From NCBI GenBank assembly GCA_022113835.1, contig JAILWY010000020.1:6295501-6359500 (forward strand): a stretch of 64,000 nucleotides of DNA. Reading direction: 5' to 3'. This DNA is from Atopsyche davidsoni. Lineage: Eukaryota > Arthropoda > Insecta > Trichoptera > Hydrobiosidae. Under the pieces are notes generated by a model. It was not told the DNA's origin, did no database searches, and saw only the letters and a list, made by a program, of their open reading frames with translations. This document shows, piece by piece, positions 1 through 13,879 of the stretch. Positions within the stretch are counted from its first letter, which is position 1; each line of letters begins with the position of its first letter. The position numbers and the translations under genes were made by a program.

Positions 1-3000
1 TTGCTGATTATGATTGAGCTTGTGCTGGTTTCGAAAACACAATTTCTTGGAATAAACCAGGAGAATCTGAAACCGCAGAGATGGCTGCTATCTACAAATA
101 TGAAAGGCCACGACTTAATCGTTTTGGTACTGGGTCTTTACCGCATTTATTGGCACGAGTTTTCACTGTCCAAAGGAAGGAAGAGAAAGAAGGACGTTAG
201 ATTTATTATATCCTTTTGCAAATTTACCTGGCCTATTGACGGTGCGTACGTATAGAATCAAATAGCACCGGCAAGTGCGAAACGTAATGGAGCGTGACGC
301 AACGTGACGGGGCTTCCTTGTTTTGCTTATTGGCGGAGTCACTCTAGCGGGGAAATTCTCGCTTTTAACCTAAAAATCCATGACATAACCTCACTTACGG
401 GTACTGCCGCCTTCTGCCGGTGCTTGCGGCACACGGCGGCTCATAGCGCCAATAAATTATCACGATCCCACTCAGAAAGCCGGTCCGACCCCATCTGGGT
501 CTTCTTACAAGACCCAAGCCACAGAGGCTTCGATCCGAATCCCAACAATATCGTGAAAAAAATACCATTGATTTTTTTCGTCGTTTCATGGGTGAATCAA
601 TAATATCGTTTTCACCCTTAAGCCTTTATTGAGTATTCAATAGTAATTGTTTGGGTTCTGTAGTTTCGTGCAGTTGTGTCTTTTCGTTTGCAGGCACGCA
701 GTCTTACGGTAAACGGGTAAAGGCGAATAGAGTGCATGGGCTTATTGTTTTCCTTTACAAATGATACCCAGTCCCGCGTGTCTGACTGGCTCCGCGTGCA
801 GGGCCACTCGCTGTCTGCTTCCGCAAGTTTCCACGCGAACGACTCGAGACTATCGAGGCCTATCTGAGCTAAAATTTTACCAGTTGTATGAGAGTGCGGA
901 ATCGACTTGTAACGGTGAAAAATGGGGATTCATTAAAAAAAATAATGAGCATCGATCACTTGCGCTGATATTTTCTATAATTTCATAATAATGTTTAATT
1001 TATTCAATTTGTTACGCTAATTTGTAAAAAGTTAAAAGTGTATTTTAAAGACTTGAGTAAACGTGGCAGAGTCTCGTGATAAAGCAATATTATAATTCGC
1101 TGAATGTTTATTTGATTAGCACAGCGGTCTTATGGCATTTATTATTCGGTCAAATGCAAATGCAAGTTCTCGTAACATCTCGCGCGTAACAAAGGAGATC
1201 ACTTCCGTGACGCGGATTTGTGTCATGCCTCCTCGTGCTCGTCGCAAATTTCTTGTTGTACTGTTCTGAAAGATAAACTTCGACGGGCAAGATCCTTACA
1301 AAACACGGATTATACAAATGCAGAATATTGACTTCCGCTTAAGAACTGGGATGTCTAAAAGAGAAAATCAACAATTATCCTAATATTAAAGGTATATTAT
1401 ATAAATACTCGACTCATGGTGAGACCGCATGAGATGCTGCCGATATAAATCAATTACCTAAATATTGTTTATAGTTATTTCAAGTATGGAGACCGTGGAG
1501 TATTACTAGCGTCATTGATGGCCGACAACGTGTCTCGATGTTTCATTTATAAATTGATTACTTATATCCTATATAATAATAATATCCATTGTGTGTGTGT
1601 GTGTGTATGTATGCTTCATTTTTTTGTTCTCTATAGAATATCTTAAAAAATATAACGCTGATTTTTTGCATGTAAGTTCAGTAAGTTTTTCCGCAGTTGT
1701 GTGCCGAATTTCAAGACGATAGGATAATATTTTCATTCATAAACTAATCGAATAAAACTATAAAATATGCTGTAGCGAGTTTCAATGTGTACGAATTATA
1801 TGATTCTGTTGTTCACTTTTAAAAAATTTAAAATTTATTCACAAATTTAGAATTTTTCAAATAAAGAACAGTGCAGGGAAAGTGATGCGTTGTTTGTGAC
1901 ACGAAATGTGACACAAATGTCAAGCAATGAATTGGAAGGAAATGCACCCAGCTATTCGAGTATTCAGCCAAACGTATGTTCAAACACTATTGCATCGTTC
2001 ATCGAATACGTCATTCTGTGACGGGCTACATTTCTAGTATTGTAATAATACTAATAATCATTCTAAAGATGAGGCCAATCAGGGTACTACTGGCACCACC
2101 GGCGGCCGCACCGCCAACAACGTGGCTCGCCGGCGTGATGCAACAACGAGGAAGGTAGTCCGCCAGTAGGAAGCGCTCGGCCAGGAGGCCCGGGGGTCCA
2201 GGGGTCCGGGGGTCCAGGGGTCCGGGGGTCCAAGGGTCCGAGGGTCCAGGGGTCCGGGGATCCGGGGGCGCCGCAATCAGAGCGCGGCCGCCTGTCAGCT
2301 GCCCGAGAAGCGAGCACTTGCGCAACGCGTGAAGCAACCGCGGAAGCAGGCCTACCTCCGGGGGAGGGACAGTCGTGGAAATGCAAGAGAGACGCTGACA
2401 AATTTCACATTTAATTTCAACAAAAGCTTGTCGTGCAGAGCGAGTGCGGGATCACGCATTTCCACAGAACCGACTGCCGGCCGAACGCGAGAAAAACACG
2501 GCCATCTTTCGTATTTAATCCTAATGAAACCGACACGTGTGAAGCAATCGAAAAGCTAAACGCGTCTTTGGGAAAGCGACGATGTCGAAACTGTAGTGAC
2601 ACGAACTGATTTTAGATTTAATATAAACGTATCCAAACGTGTGGCGCGAGTGTGGAAGAAGGCGTATCTTTGGGGAAACATTCAAAATGCGAGAGCAATT
2701 TGGGTTAAACGTGTTCAGAGAGGCTTTAGGAACGATTGTCTTGTAACATTAGTTAAGTATGTATAATGTCGGGAATCCATCAAATGAATATATCGGCCAA
2801 GGCGTACCTGCTAAAGTTATGAGTGACTGTTAAAAAAGATCAACAGCCTTAAAATAATTACATAATTAATTGAGTTTTCTACTCGTTTGCGTGAAATTGC
2901 GATTATTTAGTTGAACGTTTATTCAACGAGCTGCGATTACACCTCCGACATCCCAAGTGCAGCGCGTTAAATAAATTATCATAAAATACACTTTTTACAT

Positions 3001-3394
3001 AATTCCGCCCGCAACTTTCGATTGTTATGGAGGTCGGAAGCGCCAACACATCGGAAGCTCGTAAATAATTCCCAAAAACCCAAACTCTAAATCGAAGTTT
3101 GGGCGATACAAGGAAACATTGCATTTCCACCGAAAGTTACATAAAAGAGAAACCAAGTTCATTGGAAAGACAATTAAAACAGCGGAATTGTCGCTCTCTT
3201 ACACATTGGTCGAGGAAAAACTCTGCGCGGTAACCGGGAAGGGAGAGTCAACATATTCAATGCCATAATCTTAGTGGTTATTTATTTGTATTGTATATTT
3301 TTTTCTAAGGAAGGATTGCATTCAATAATTGATTGCCCAAGTGTTTTCGATATTGTGCTGTCGATGATCTGATGGGTCGTTTGTCATGTTGCAG
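1..3394. other. Gene-free left end: probable 5' intron of paralogue A
   Basis: No exon with NRF-family similarity was found here, although paralogue A lacks its signal peptide and first NRF exon. The stretch is AT-rich with a (TG)n run at 1590-1606 and a GC-rich minisatellite near 2188-2272. The T-rich string with GTCGTTTCATGGGTGAATC near 580-598 recurs in inverted orientation near 32727-32745, marking a dispersed repeat. Confidence 0.5.
2188..2272. repeat. GC-rich minisatellite, ~9-bp unit
   Basis: Imperfect tandem copies of GGGGTCCAG/GGGGTCCGG run for about 85 bp. No coding function is supported, although all minus frames stay open because of composition (Pro/Gly/Leu repeats). Confidence 0.8.
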
Positions 3395-6300
3395 TGGATG
3401 ACGCCAGCGGCCGCTACACCGCCGGCTACTACTGGGGCAACGGCTACTGGGCTGGCTCCGCCACCCTCTGCGAGCACCTCAGCCGCGAGCCCCCCCGAGG
3501 TGAGTCTCACTGTTCTCTCTATCGAGTGTCTCTACAAATTTTCAACAATATTGTCACGCCTCGACACAGTATTCGTTATTTTGACCACAAGCCGACAGCT
3601 CGGTTTCCAGTGAAAGTATTCGATTGTGATCGAATATCAGTTACGAGGGGCCATCGGTTACCGCTGGCGGCCTTGGCACGTGCCGGCGTGACGTCACGCC
3701 ACTTTCTTTTTCCACTGCCAGCGTCCTTGAGCAGAGCCGCGCTGGCCAGAGTGAGGCGGGGCGAGGCGGGGCGAGGCGGGGCGAGGCGGGGCGAGGCGGG
3801 GCGAGGCGGGGCGAGGCGGGGCGGGGCGGGACGACCATCGCGTGGCTCACTTTCATCGGGAATAATAGTAAATAGCGCGCCCTGTCCTTCCACTCCGCGC
3901 GTGGGTCTCGCTTCCGGCTGATCGTCGGCCGCGTTCGAGGTTTCTCCTTGTGCTGGGTGATTGGCAGGAAATGCAAAAGCTCGGGAGAAATAAAACCTCG
4001 CGTCCTTCGAATTAGCTCGTTGCGATAATTTGTATGTTTATCTCAGATTATCCCAGTTCGGATGACGCAGGCGCGGAAGAGTCGGTCTACATTACGAAAG
4101 CATTACGAAACGCGGGGGCGATCTTGACGAGTGATGACGAGTGCGTGACGAGTGCGTGACGCGCTGTCCGGTTCGGATAACTTTCTCGATCCACCAAAGA
4201 AAGTGAAAAGACTTCCCACACGCCACCCCCGGCCACGCGGACCCCTACAACGCGATAAGAATTACAAATACGTTCGTAAAGTTCCAAAGGCTCGCGCCTG
4301 TTTCAGTTCGCTTTATATTACAATTAATTTTTGAGTTGTCATTGAAATCAATAAACTTTTATTTATTATTTCGATTGCATGGAAAGTTGTGTGTATTTTA
4401 CTATTAACTTCTTTGTTTGTAATTATAATCGGAACTATCGTAGTAGAAAGCGTGTGTGTTTATTTAAATATGTATCTCTGCCGTGCGAGCGTCGCTGTTA
4501 ACAAATATTACAAAACTCTCGAAGCGATCTATTCGATTACTTGTTAAATTAAAGCCGCGTTGCGCCATCTCCGTCTTGTGCAACGCTCGGCTCGGGAAAG
4601 TCCGCGCCTCGTGCGAAACTCGCCTCTGGTACTCGTATTTCTTTAATATTCACTAGCCTCAAATATGTTTTTGTTTTCTCCGCGGAATACAAAGGCTGTG
4701 CATGTATTCTGGGACGCATTATAACTTTACGACTGAATTTGAGGTTAGGATGTCGACTGTCAAGATGGCTTGTTTTATGACTAATAAAATTTTAGTGATA
4801 TTTTGTTGACTGCCTAATCGGAGACCGAGAAGGTTGCTGTGCTTTATGGTTATAATGAAATTACAACTTTTTTTTGAGATTTACTTAAGATTTTTAGACT
4901 TCTAAATCGCATTTTCTCACATACGAAACGAAGAGAAAAATACTTAAGTGCATGTCAAATCCCGCAAGTCAGCGAGCCGGAGCAGATTTTGGAAGCGGTT
5001 GTTATGGGTTTATTTAGTCTTTGGGGATTTTATTTGCGATTGCCACTTCGAGATCAGTTATCGATTATGTCGATATGATTAATATTCTCACCAGTTTGTT
5101 TCTCGTGGCTTCATTAGTAGAATAGCTCAAAACTGTCCCTCCTTCTTGAGTGGCTGCCGGCTTGTCCGCGCGTTGATGTCTCTCCATACATTTCAACTCG
5201 ACAAGTTCTATAAAAGTCTAACATATTTCACACAACGCTTTAAATTTTATAAACCTATTTTTAAACAATTAGGGACACTCATTTTTACGATATTCTTAAC
5301 AATACTATAGCAATACGTTTTTTTATACTATAATAACTCCACTGGTTCTGATAATTTCACTGAAACGAATTTTAACCTTTTGATATTGGAAACAACATTA
5401 GAATTATTTTCCTTGTTCCGCATCTGGAATTTTTCACATTGTATGCGGTGAATTGCAGAAACAAAATAAGGATTCCCTTCTCCTTGATTTCGCTTCAATT
5501 TATAGTTTCACAGATAATTTAAGTTGAGAAGTCCACTTAAATTCGGAGCCATTTACTAAATAACGTATTTGCAGACAATGCCTTGTGACGTCATAATACC
5601 GGCATAACCAGTCATTAATTTTATAGTTTCATAGGTTTTCATATAAAAGTACTAAAATTAGTCTTGGTGTAGACTTTCTGCCATTTAGACGAATACATAA
5701 ATGTATCATTTCAAATAGGTGACAAAACATCGAGTGAAAATGCATTGTACCGGAAATTGGCGAGAAGTTGCAGAACTCGTCTCACTCAGTGCCCCGTTAT
5801 TTAGAATGAATAGAAACAAATTTAAGGATAAAAATATCTCGTCGGTAACCCGGTTTTATCCACACTCGTCTCGGCGACTAACTGCATAACGCGGTGTGAC
5901 GTTCCCAAGCTATACAAGGTCTAAACCTAAGAGGCTAGAGATACGCACTGGTCTTTGTCGATTCCCTAGTGAAGTAACTAAGGAAAGACTCGAACTCTAC
6001 CGAACTTAAATGACTAAACCCCTTAGGGTAAAACAATAACTGTTGCCTCCCATGAAGGGGTCACGTCTAACCTGACCTAACCCAAGGTTAAATTAACTAT
6101 GACTATTTAAAGGTAGCCAAGAGGATTCTGAAAATAAGAAACTTATCCTAAGCGTTCAGACTTGTTTGTTTAAAATTTACTTAACGATCCCGTGAAGTTA
6201 AAGTAGAATATTCTTCCACCAGACCAACTTAAGGCTGGAATCGTGAGAGAAATTTCTCGATCTCAGCTCCACCAACTAATCGAGAAGCTATTATCCGCGT

Positions 6301-9300
6301 ACAAATTATGACTGGAATGGTGAAACCTTTAGCCCAATATTTATCTGGAAGACGAGCACGATTCTATCTTCTTCTTAAGTTTAGACCTTGTATAGCTTGG
6401 GAACGTCACAGCGGGTGAGGTTAAAAAAATATTTTGAACATCCTCGTCTCTTCCCCTGGGCGTTGTTATGGTACTGACAGCGCCGTTATTTTTGACCCGA
6501 GGTCTAAGATTTGATCTTCCAGATGCGGTGACGAATCGGTCCAGGAACTACGGCCACAGCGACGGCATCGGCATCCAGGCTGGGGCTGGCACGGCGGCGC
6601 GGCCCCCCTTCCCGCTGGCCTTCTTCATGGCGCGTCTGCAGCTCAACGGCTCCGTGGCCGACGGCGGGGTGAGTCGCCCCACTTTTTGAGCACCGTATTG
6701 AGTGAGGGCGTTCCTCGAGAGGAAGCGAGATAGCCTAACCGGTCTCCTGTTGCAGCCGCACATCGTGCACCTGGGGCTGTGCCTGCCAGCCAACTGCAGC
6801 GCCGAGGACGTGCGCGGGATGCTGGAGGGAGCGCGCGCCCCCGCGGACCCGCTGGTGCTGCAGGTGCGCGCCCCCGCCCACGACAGATACGACATGCTGC
6901 AGGACCTCACCTTCCAGATCCTGGCGTGAGTTGTCACTGGAACATTCGATTGAGGGTCTAGGTTCCATAATCAAGTTTTTTTGATCATTTTCTGGTCCGT
7001 TTTGCGAAAAATCAACTGCACCAATCAAAAATATTTAAATGCAAAAAGTTTGATACATCCTTTCTTCCGAACACAATATATTTTTATTTCTTATAAATTT
7101 ACTATGTGTTTTTTCCGATTGAAGTGTAGGAATTCGGAGATTCGTCTGGTAGATTTTCCAAGAATCCTTAACATTTAAAAGTCTTTTTTTCAATTGAAAT
7201 TAAAAGTATAAATATAAACCGTGTGCGTCTTATTAATTTAAAAATTTAAAAAAAAATTTATCCAATTTTTCAACATCTTCAAGATTTTATTTTACCATGA
7301 AAATGGACGTTAATTAAATAATAAAAAATAAATAAATATAATTAATAGTTTTTTCAATACTCTGCAAAAAAACCAACTTTCGATATAGAAAAACAAAGTG
7401 ACAATTAAATTAATTAAATGACACGATTTCGCCAGGTAAATTAAAAGGCTGGGAGCAACTGCCTTAACACCCGGGACTCATTCGCCAATCGACATTGTAA
7501 TTTAGATTCTTTGGGAATACATGCACAACTCTCTCTATTGCCCGGAATAAACTACCGTTATTAGTACAATTATATCGAAAGAGTAAGTTATCAATTCACG
7601 AGCCGAATCGGTTATCCCGCGACGCGCGCCGAAGAAAGTGAAAGCAGCGCGCCTCGCAGCCGAGCGAGTGGCCGACAGCGCGGTGATGATGCTCTGCTAC
7701 GTCTCCCGGCACTCTATTCCGAATCATTTCAATACCAGAATTTGCAGTGGTCCTTCTTGCACTCCAAAATTTTAAAGATGGCGTTATACAATTGTGGCGG
7801 ACTCCATAAGGCTCCATCGCCCAGCAGAGGCCTAATAATTATTACCGCATTCGATGCATTTCTAAATCTCACTTTTCATTGATCGGGGGGGCGGGGGGGG
7901 GGCAGGGGGGAGGGGGCAGAGGGGGCTCTCTCTCCCCCCTCCCCTGCCCCTCTCCCCCCTCCCCCCCGGCCCTGCGCCCCCTCGCGGCCTACTTGGAAGG
8001 CGCTGGTCCCCTTTCGTAGGTTTTTTTCTCTCCGTTACGCAATGGCGCGGTTCGGTGTCAAGATATTTGAGTTTTTTGCGGACACGAGCATGACCGCCGG
8101 GCAGGATTGTAATTCCGCAAACGCGCGACCTCCGACCGCCCCCGGCTCCGCGGACAATTACACTGCGTTTACCGTAAAATATCACATCCAAAAAAAATTA
8201 ATCGCGAGGAGACCTCGCACAGCCCCCGAGCTCCAGTCTGAGGTCTTTTCCGAAATGGTAAAGCGCCGGGTGCTCGATATGTTCACATCGCCATTTCGGT
8301 ATTTTCTCAAATGATCGAACTGGAATCTAAAAAAAAAATAAAAAAACATCTCTACCGGCAGTGAACCTTCGAGCGCGCGATCCGGTCGGTCTGACTAATT
8401 TGGGATTTTTATCGTTTTCTCACTGGGTCATCTCAAAATGTCGCCTTTTGCGGATACAATTTATTCAGGTGTTACGCAAAATCGCCAAATTCAAATATAC
8501 TTATTTGCGAAAGAATTCACGCAGATTAAAATTGGCATTAGATATTTCGTTGTATGTTTAGTAAATATCACAATGAGACATATTAAATAATCACGGGCTG
8601 CCGGCATTCCTGCGACTCGTTCCACTAAGTTTGTGTCATCCTCGCTTTCTCATTTCCATTGCGAAGACACTACTTGCAGTCGAGACGATAGTGATTCACG
8701 AGCGAAAGTCTGGACGATCAAAACGAGAAGGAAATCATTCCTCCCCTGAAAGTTTGACGCGATACGGTGGCCGATGGTAAATCTTGCGTACAGGCTTATC
8801 GTGTTTGATATGTTCTTTTCTGAAGCTGCTATCAATTTGTCCGTCGAGGTATTTTTTTTATTTCATCGTATTTATTCCTCAATCGTACGTAAATATTTTA
8901 GTATTTGGCAAAGAAATGTTTTAATTGGCGATAAACTTGCAAACTTGCTAATAAATAAATTCGAATCGTTTTACTTGTACTTTTTATAGTAATATAACGA
9001 GACATCCAGACAATGATTTTCGTTACAAATTCCTATGGATTTTTTTTAAACAAAGACCAGAATATTTAGTCAAGAAAAAAATACAAATTATTTAAAGTTG
9101 CAAAAAGAAATCACTATAATTGTAATACTATAAAATAATAGAGTCCTCTATTGGTGAACAATCACAACTGATTCCAAATGGTTTGCAACTTAGACGCACA
9201 ATATAGCGGAGACGCAAACCTGCCGACCGCAGAGCGAGATTTTAACTCACAAATCAGCTTATTTAAAAAAAATGGACATTTATCTGTAAAAAAAACCCTT

Positions 9301-12300
9301 GAATATTAATAAATATATTAAAAAAATAATAAATACATTATGTTGCAATTTATGTTAATTAATTAAGCCACATTTTTGAACCATTGAGCAGCTGAAACTC
9401 TAAACTAAGACTCTGTGCCTGTTGTGATTTACATGACAGTTGTATCTAAATTTTAAATTGAAAGAAATCTCTCGACCCAGCCACCGGCGGCTAGTAATCC
9501 TCGAGGTTTTCGTTCCCCAATGTTCGCAGGGTCTGGGTCAGTTTAGGTCTGAGACTGAGGTGAGACTTTAGGTGAGACTGAGCGAACGGAAAATCCCTCC
9601 GGGCTATGGGCTTTCGAAGCGCCAAAAATACACTATTATTTTTATATTTTTCAGAGCCGTGAGCGCGGTAGTCCTGGGATTGATGATCGCTGGCACTCTA
9701 TACGAAGTGGCCCTCGGACCGCGCCTCCAGAGGACCTCCTCGCCTCCGGCCGCTCTCACTCCAGTGCTGCCGACTGTCAAGATGGCCAACGGTACTGCAC
9801 AAAATCAATTTCTTCCGTTCTAATATACCACTTTGCCATTTATTTTGTGAAAAATTGTTATTGTTTTGGAAATACATTTCTATTGTAGGTAAATCTATCT
9901 ACAGCCTCAATGCCATGACCAACAACAACAACAACAACTCGGAAGAGCGACTCAACATCGATATGCCGGTTACCGATGAAGCGATCCAACTCAGTGAGTA
10001 CCTTCTCTAGTGGAGCCATCCAAATTGTAAATATGAAATATGATTAGCCAAATACCTGGAAGATTGAAAAATCAACCAGAAGTAAGTTATTAGAATTTAA
10101 GAGTGTATAAATATAGAGTGTTATAAATCAAATCGATCTATCGTGAAGGACCTCCAAAATCATCTAAGTGGCGCGTGAACCATCCTCAAGGACTTAAAGC
10201 CATCAGAGATATAATTCCGAGAGAATGTAATACCTCTCATTTCAGACGTCTTCTCGGAGCTGATACTGTCCTTCTCCGTGATCTCCAACATCCGAACAAT
10301 CTGCGACCAGTCTGTGGGCAGCGATACCCTCTCCTGCATCCACGGCCTGCGCAGCGCCTCCATGGCCTGGGTCATCCTCGGGCACACGTGCATCATCGCC
10401 TTTAAGTACTCTGACAATACCGAACTGCGGAAGGTGGTTGAGAAGGAATTCCTCTTCCAAACGGTCACCAACGGCTCCTTCAGTGTGGACACATTCTTCT
10501 GCATAAGGTTTCTTACAAAATACTTTAATGCCCCCACACATCTAAGTATAGAAGATGAATTGAATAAATAAAAATTTGTTCAAATTCGAGGTTCAAAATT
10601 ATAGATTAGCTCCCAGGCAAGCTTTAGGCAAATGCCTAATTCTTTATATCTGAGACCAGTTTAGAGAGACAAGTGAAGTCCAGTGGCCCCACACAGAGAG
10701 CAGAGTGTCATTGAAGGATCCTATCACATATGTACACTCACTTTCTACACACTTCTCACATCTACTCCTGTTCTCTACACAGCTAGTGAGAGTACGAGAC
10801 TGCATGAATGTAAAACTGATAAAATGTGAACAAAATCAAATATTAATGCCATTTAAAAAATCATTACACAAAAATAATAAATAAATTATTGATTTTTGTG
10901 AAGACCGTCTCACAGGAAGTACGATTTTGCCTATACAGGTTTTTTTTATTGATTGAATAAATAAATTTAAAAATAATAGTGCCATCCGTTCACTGTGAAG
11001 ATTAATTTCTTTGTGGGTTTATTCTTTTTATGTTAATTGTCAATTTTGTCAAATGTCTCAAATGTCTTTATACATATTTGGGAGAAGAAATACTATAATT
11101 TTAATGTAACTTACTAAATCTGACTTTTATGGTATCAGAATAAGAATATTGAGTAAACGATAATGATTGTGTTTCAGTGGCATATTAGTGTCATACCTGT
11201 ACTTCCGCACAAACGCAAAGGGCAGTCTAGAGAGGCTGACGCAGGGAACCCGAGGCATAGTTTCTGGGATCTTGCAGTTTATTGGACTGCTTGCATACCG
11301 CTTTGCCAGGTAAGAACCATCAAAATTGTGATATAGAAATGTTATAAAATAGAATCCATTACAACTATTGCTAAGTAAACATACCATGGAAATTCATGAG
11401 CACCAGCACCTGACAATACCAAAATGCTACAGAACCCCCAGACCTCTTCTTTTGACAACTCTTCCTGGCAGCTAGAATATTTATTTATAATGTTTACCCA
11501 CAGTGTAACAATAAAAAAGTTGTAAGAGTATCTTATTGATTGATCATTTTACAATATCAATTGGACTATACACTGACAAGATCTAATGCCACCAGGGAAA
11601 ACATAAAGGTCCTACTCTGAATGAAGCTTAAAGAGTGATCTTCTTGTAGGTTGACGGCTCCGTACATGTTCATGCTGGGAGTGGTGGAGGTCTCCATGAA
11701 ATGGTTCCACCACAACTCCATCTTCGAGACCCCGACGCAGGATCACATCAACTGCCCCAACTACTGGTGGAGAAATGTCCTCTATATCAACACACTCTTC
11801 CCCGTAGAGCAAATGGTACACTCTCTCCTCATTCGATTTTATTTTTTATATAGGTCTCATTAGTTCCCTCAGTGTGTTAGAAAATAATCTCAAAATTCCA
11901 AACAACTTTGGTTAACAATACATTTTAGTGAGATTAGAAAATGCCTCATGATGCCCAGCTGGTTCATTCACTCCGCAGAGCCAATCAAAAAGACTCAAGT
12001 TCCAAAGCCTCAGACGTAAAAATAACAATGCAACAATTAGCAATGAGTGTCCATATAAAGGGACACATTATTATGATGTACATTATTTAATTTCAGTGCA
12101 TGCTGTGGAGCTGGTACTTAGCTGATGATACGCAGTTCTATGTTGTGGGAGCCGTCATCCTCATCCTAGCAGCCAGGTAACTGTCATCTTTAGTTTTGGC
12201 TAGCGTAAACTAATAAGACGCAGATCCAGATTTTTCTTCAAGACACTTATTACTAATTTTTCACTAAGTATCTTACTAGTTTTAATATGTACTTTAAGAT

Positions 12301-13667
12301 GGTTAATATTGTGTTCTGATCAACTCCAGTCGCTTCAAGACAGCTGCCGTAGTTTTGGGGATGTTCCTGGTGTCTTCTTGGGCCACAACTGGCTACATCG
12401 CCTGGTCACACAATCACATGCCCTCTTCTGATGATCCCCTGGCCTTATTTGACAAGATCTATGACAAGCCGTGGACCCGCCTCGGCCCCTACCTCGTGGG
12501 CATGGCCGCGGGCTGGCTGCTCTTCAAGACTGACTGCCGAATTCGCATGTCCAAGGTACTTACACATCATCCATCCATCTCTACTTGGAGTTTATGGGAT
12601 GAGAGATACGGTCTATGTGATTGTGTAATGTCTAGTTGTGTGATGAGTGAGCGTTATTGTGTGCAGGTTGCTGTGTCTCTGGGCTGGCTGTTCTCCACCC
12701 TGGTGCTACTGTGCCTCGTGTATGGGCTGTACGACACGGAGCTGACCCCCATCACGGCCGCTGCGTACTCTTCCTTGTCTCACACGGCCTGGGCACTAGC
12801 AATCTCTTGGATCGTCATCGCCTGTTCCACAGGGCATGGAGGTAAACATATCTGCCTCTGTGTTGTGAATTCTAAATAACTAAGTTTAGATAAATTGTAA
12901 TATTAAAAGGCCACACAGTAAAGAACAAGCAAGAGGTTTCATAACTATACCTGTTACATATTTTTTTACCTTTTTTCTCAAAAGGTTTTCCTTTGAACCT
13001 GAATACAATACATCAACTCTACAGAATTGAAAAAACTCAATCTGAATACTAATCTACGGGTTTAAATTTCGATATTTCTTTCAGTAACATGTCTTCAGAA
13101 CTTGTATAATTTGTATTTGTATAACTTGTATAATATATATGACACGACAAATTGATGATAATCTACCGTAAAATTGAGGGCATAGTGGTCAAGTCAATTT
13201 CCTTTTCCAGCTTTGAAATGCATGAGAAAAATTTAAAGATGTTAAATTAGATCGTATCGATTTTCCAGGTTACGTGAACTCCATGCTGTCGGCTACAATC
13301 CTGTACCCGTTCTCGCGAGTGACGTACTGCGCGTACCTCGTGCACCCTGTGGTCATCCGCTTCCTCGCTATGCACATGGACCACCCCATCCACCTGGGCA
13401 AAGACATCATGGTGGGTCCTCCAATAGCCTTTAGCGATTACTGTGGCAAATTAAAATAAAAATTATTTTATTATTTCTCTTTCTAGTGCTATCTATCCAT
13501 GCACTGTCGTTAATTTGTGTTAATTTTGTACATTTCAGACCATCATCTTTCTGGGACAGATGGTTGCGTCATACATACTGTCATTCATAATTTCCCTCGC
13601 CTTCGAGGCGCCCGTGGTCACCATGCTGAAGATCCTGGCACCCAACCGCAGGAAGAAGATTCAATAA
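3395..13667 (+). CDS. nrf-6-like multipass O-acyltransferase, paralogue A (5' end outside window)
   Basis: Exons: 3395-3499, 6523-6668, 6756-6925, 9655-9791, 9889-9993, 10246-10507, 11178-11309, 11650-11815, 12097-12176, 12330-12555, 12667-12841, 13269-13411, 13539-13667 (stop TAA). All junctions are GT/AG and keep phase, giving 657 full residues after a split first codon. The start has the NRF domain (DDASGRYTAGYYWGNGYW, then HIVHLGLCLPANC), known as the extracellular or luminal domain of this family. A first membrane helix follows (AVSAVVLGLMIAGTLYE, about residue 142), then the acyltransferase-3 region: HGLRSASMAWVILGHT with candidate catalytic His at about 254, FFCISGILVSY, YWWRNVLYINTLFP and WSWYLADDTQFY, with about ten hydrophobic segments. 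The signal peptide and first NRF exon are not found in 1-3394. Family members are integral membrane proteins implicated in lipid or xenobiotic handling in nematodes; the substrate here is unknown. It is convergent with paralogue B. Confidence 0.93.
3753..3830. repeat. 10-bp tandem repeat GCGAGGCGGG
   Basis: About eight copies of a 10-bp G-rich unit lie in the intron after the first visible exon of paralogue A. The G runs could form quadruplexes on the plus strand. Confidence 0.9.
5895..6410. mobile_element. MITE with ~39-bp terminal inverted repeats
   Basis: The left end begins TGTGACGTTCCCAAGC and the right end finishes GCTTGGGAACGTCACA. The inverted arms match for about 39 bp (one mismatch, CCTAA against CTTAA) up to GGTCTAAAC. 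Both sides are flanked by GCGG (5891-5894 and 6411-6414), a possible 4-bp target duplication. No transposase is encoded. It lies in an intron of paralogue A, 112 bp before the exon at 6523. Confidence 0.8.
6953..7478 (+). repeat. Dispersed AT-rich element, copy 1
   Basis: This begins near GGGTCTAGGTTCCATAATC and ends near ACACGATTTCGCCAGGT. The same sequence, with scattered differences, occurs at 31598-32140 and 52143-52510, and in inverted arrangement at 50745-51360. It is non-coding and starts 28 bp after the exon ending at 6925. Confidence 0.75.
7886..7976. repeat. G-rich run followed by C-rich run, hairpin or quadruplex prone
   Basis: A plus-strand block of long G runs (7886-7925) is followed at once by CT/C runs (7926-7970) that are its approximate complement. 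The DNA could form a strong hairpin, or quadruplexes on either strand. It is in an intron with no coding role visible. Confidence 0.7.
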
Positions 13668-13873
13668 TCGTCCTCGCCTATCTTTCTTTAGGTACAAACT
13701 AGTGCGCTCACAGCGACCATGAATGGCCCGTGTTGCAAACAAAACAGTTTTCAACAATGAAAGTGCACCTCAACTTATATTTAAGAATTTTTATACTGTA
13801 GTTGTTGAGATGCTGTGAGATCTGCGATATTACTGTCCATTATTCATTTTAAATACTCTTATATAATTTACAA

Positions 13874-13879
13874 AATAAA
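13874..13879 (+). promoter_or_regulatory. Likely polyadenylation signal of paralogue A
   Basis: AATAAA lies 207 bp after the stop codon at 13667. A second AATAAA at 14288-14293 could give a longer 3' UTR. Confidence 0.5.

Larger units (their letters stand above)
6926..9654. other. Long intron of paralogue A
   Basis: Apart from the dispersed element at 6953-7478 and the G/C-rich block at 7886-7976, this intron is AT-rich and I see no exon in it. Open frames such as the one covering 8042-8314 show no recognisable domain. Confidence 0.6.

Noticed and set aside
2026..2401. Overlapping minus-strand Pro/Gly/Leu-rich frames
   Set aside because: They are produced by the 9-bp GC-rich minisatellite and have no splice or domain support.
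3576..3976. Frames of ~105-175 codons across the GCGAGGCGGG repeat
   Set aside because: The frames are composition artefacts within an intron; only 3395-3499 is supported as exon.
8042..8314. 90-codon frame MARFGVKIFEFF as a small gene
   Set aside because: It is inside a long intron, with no recognised domain and no conserved neighbour evidence.
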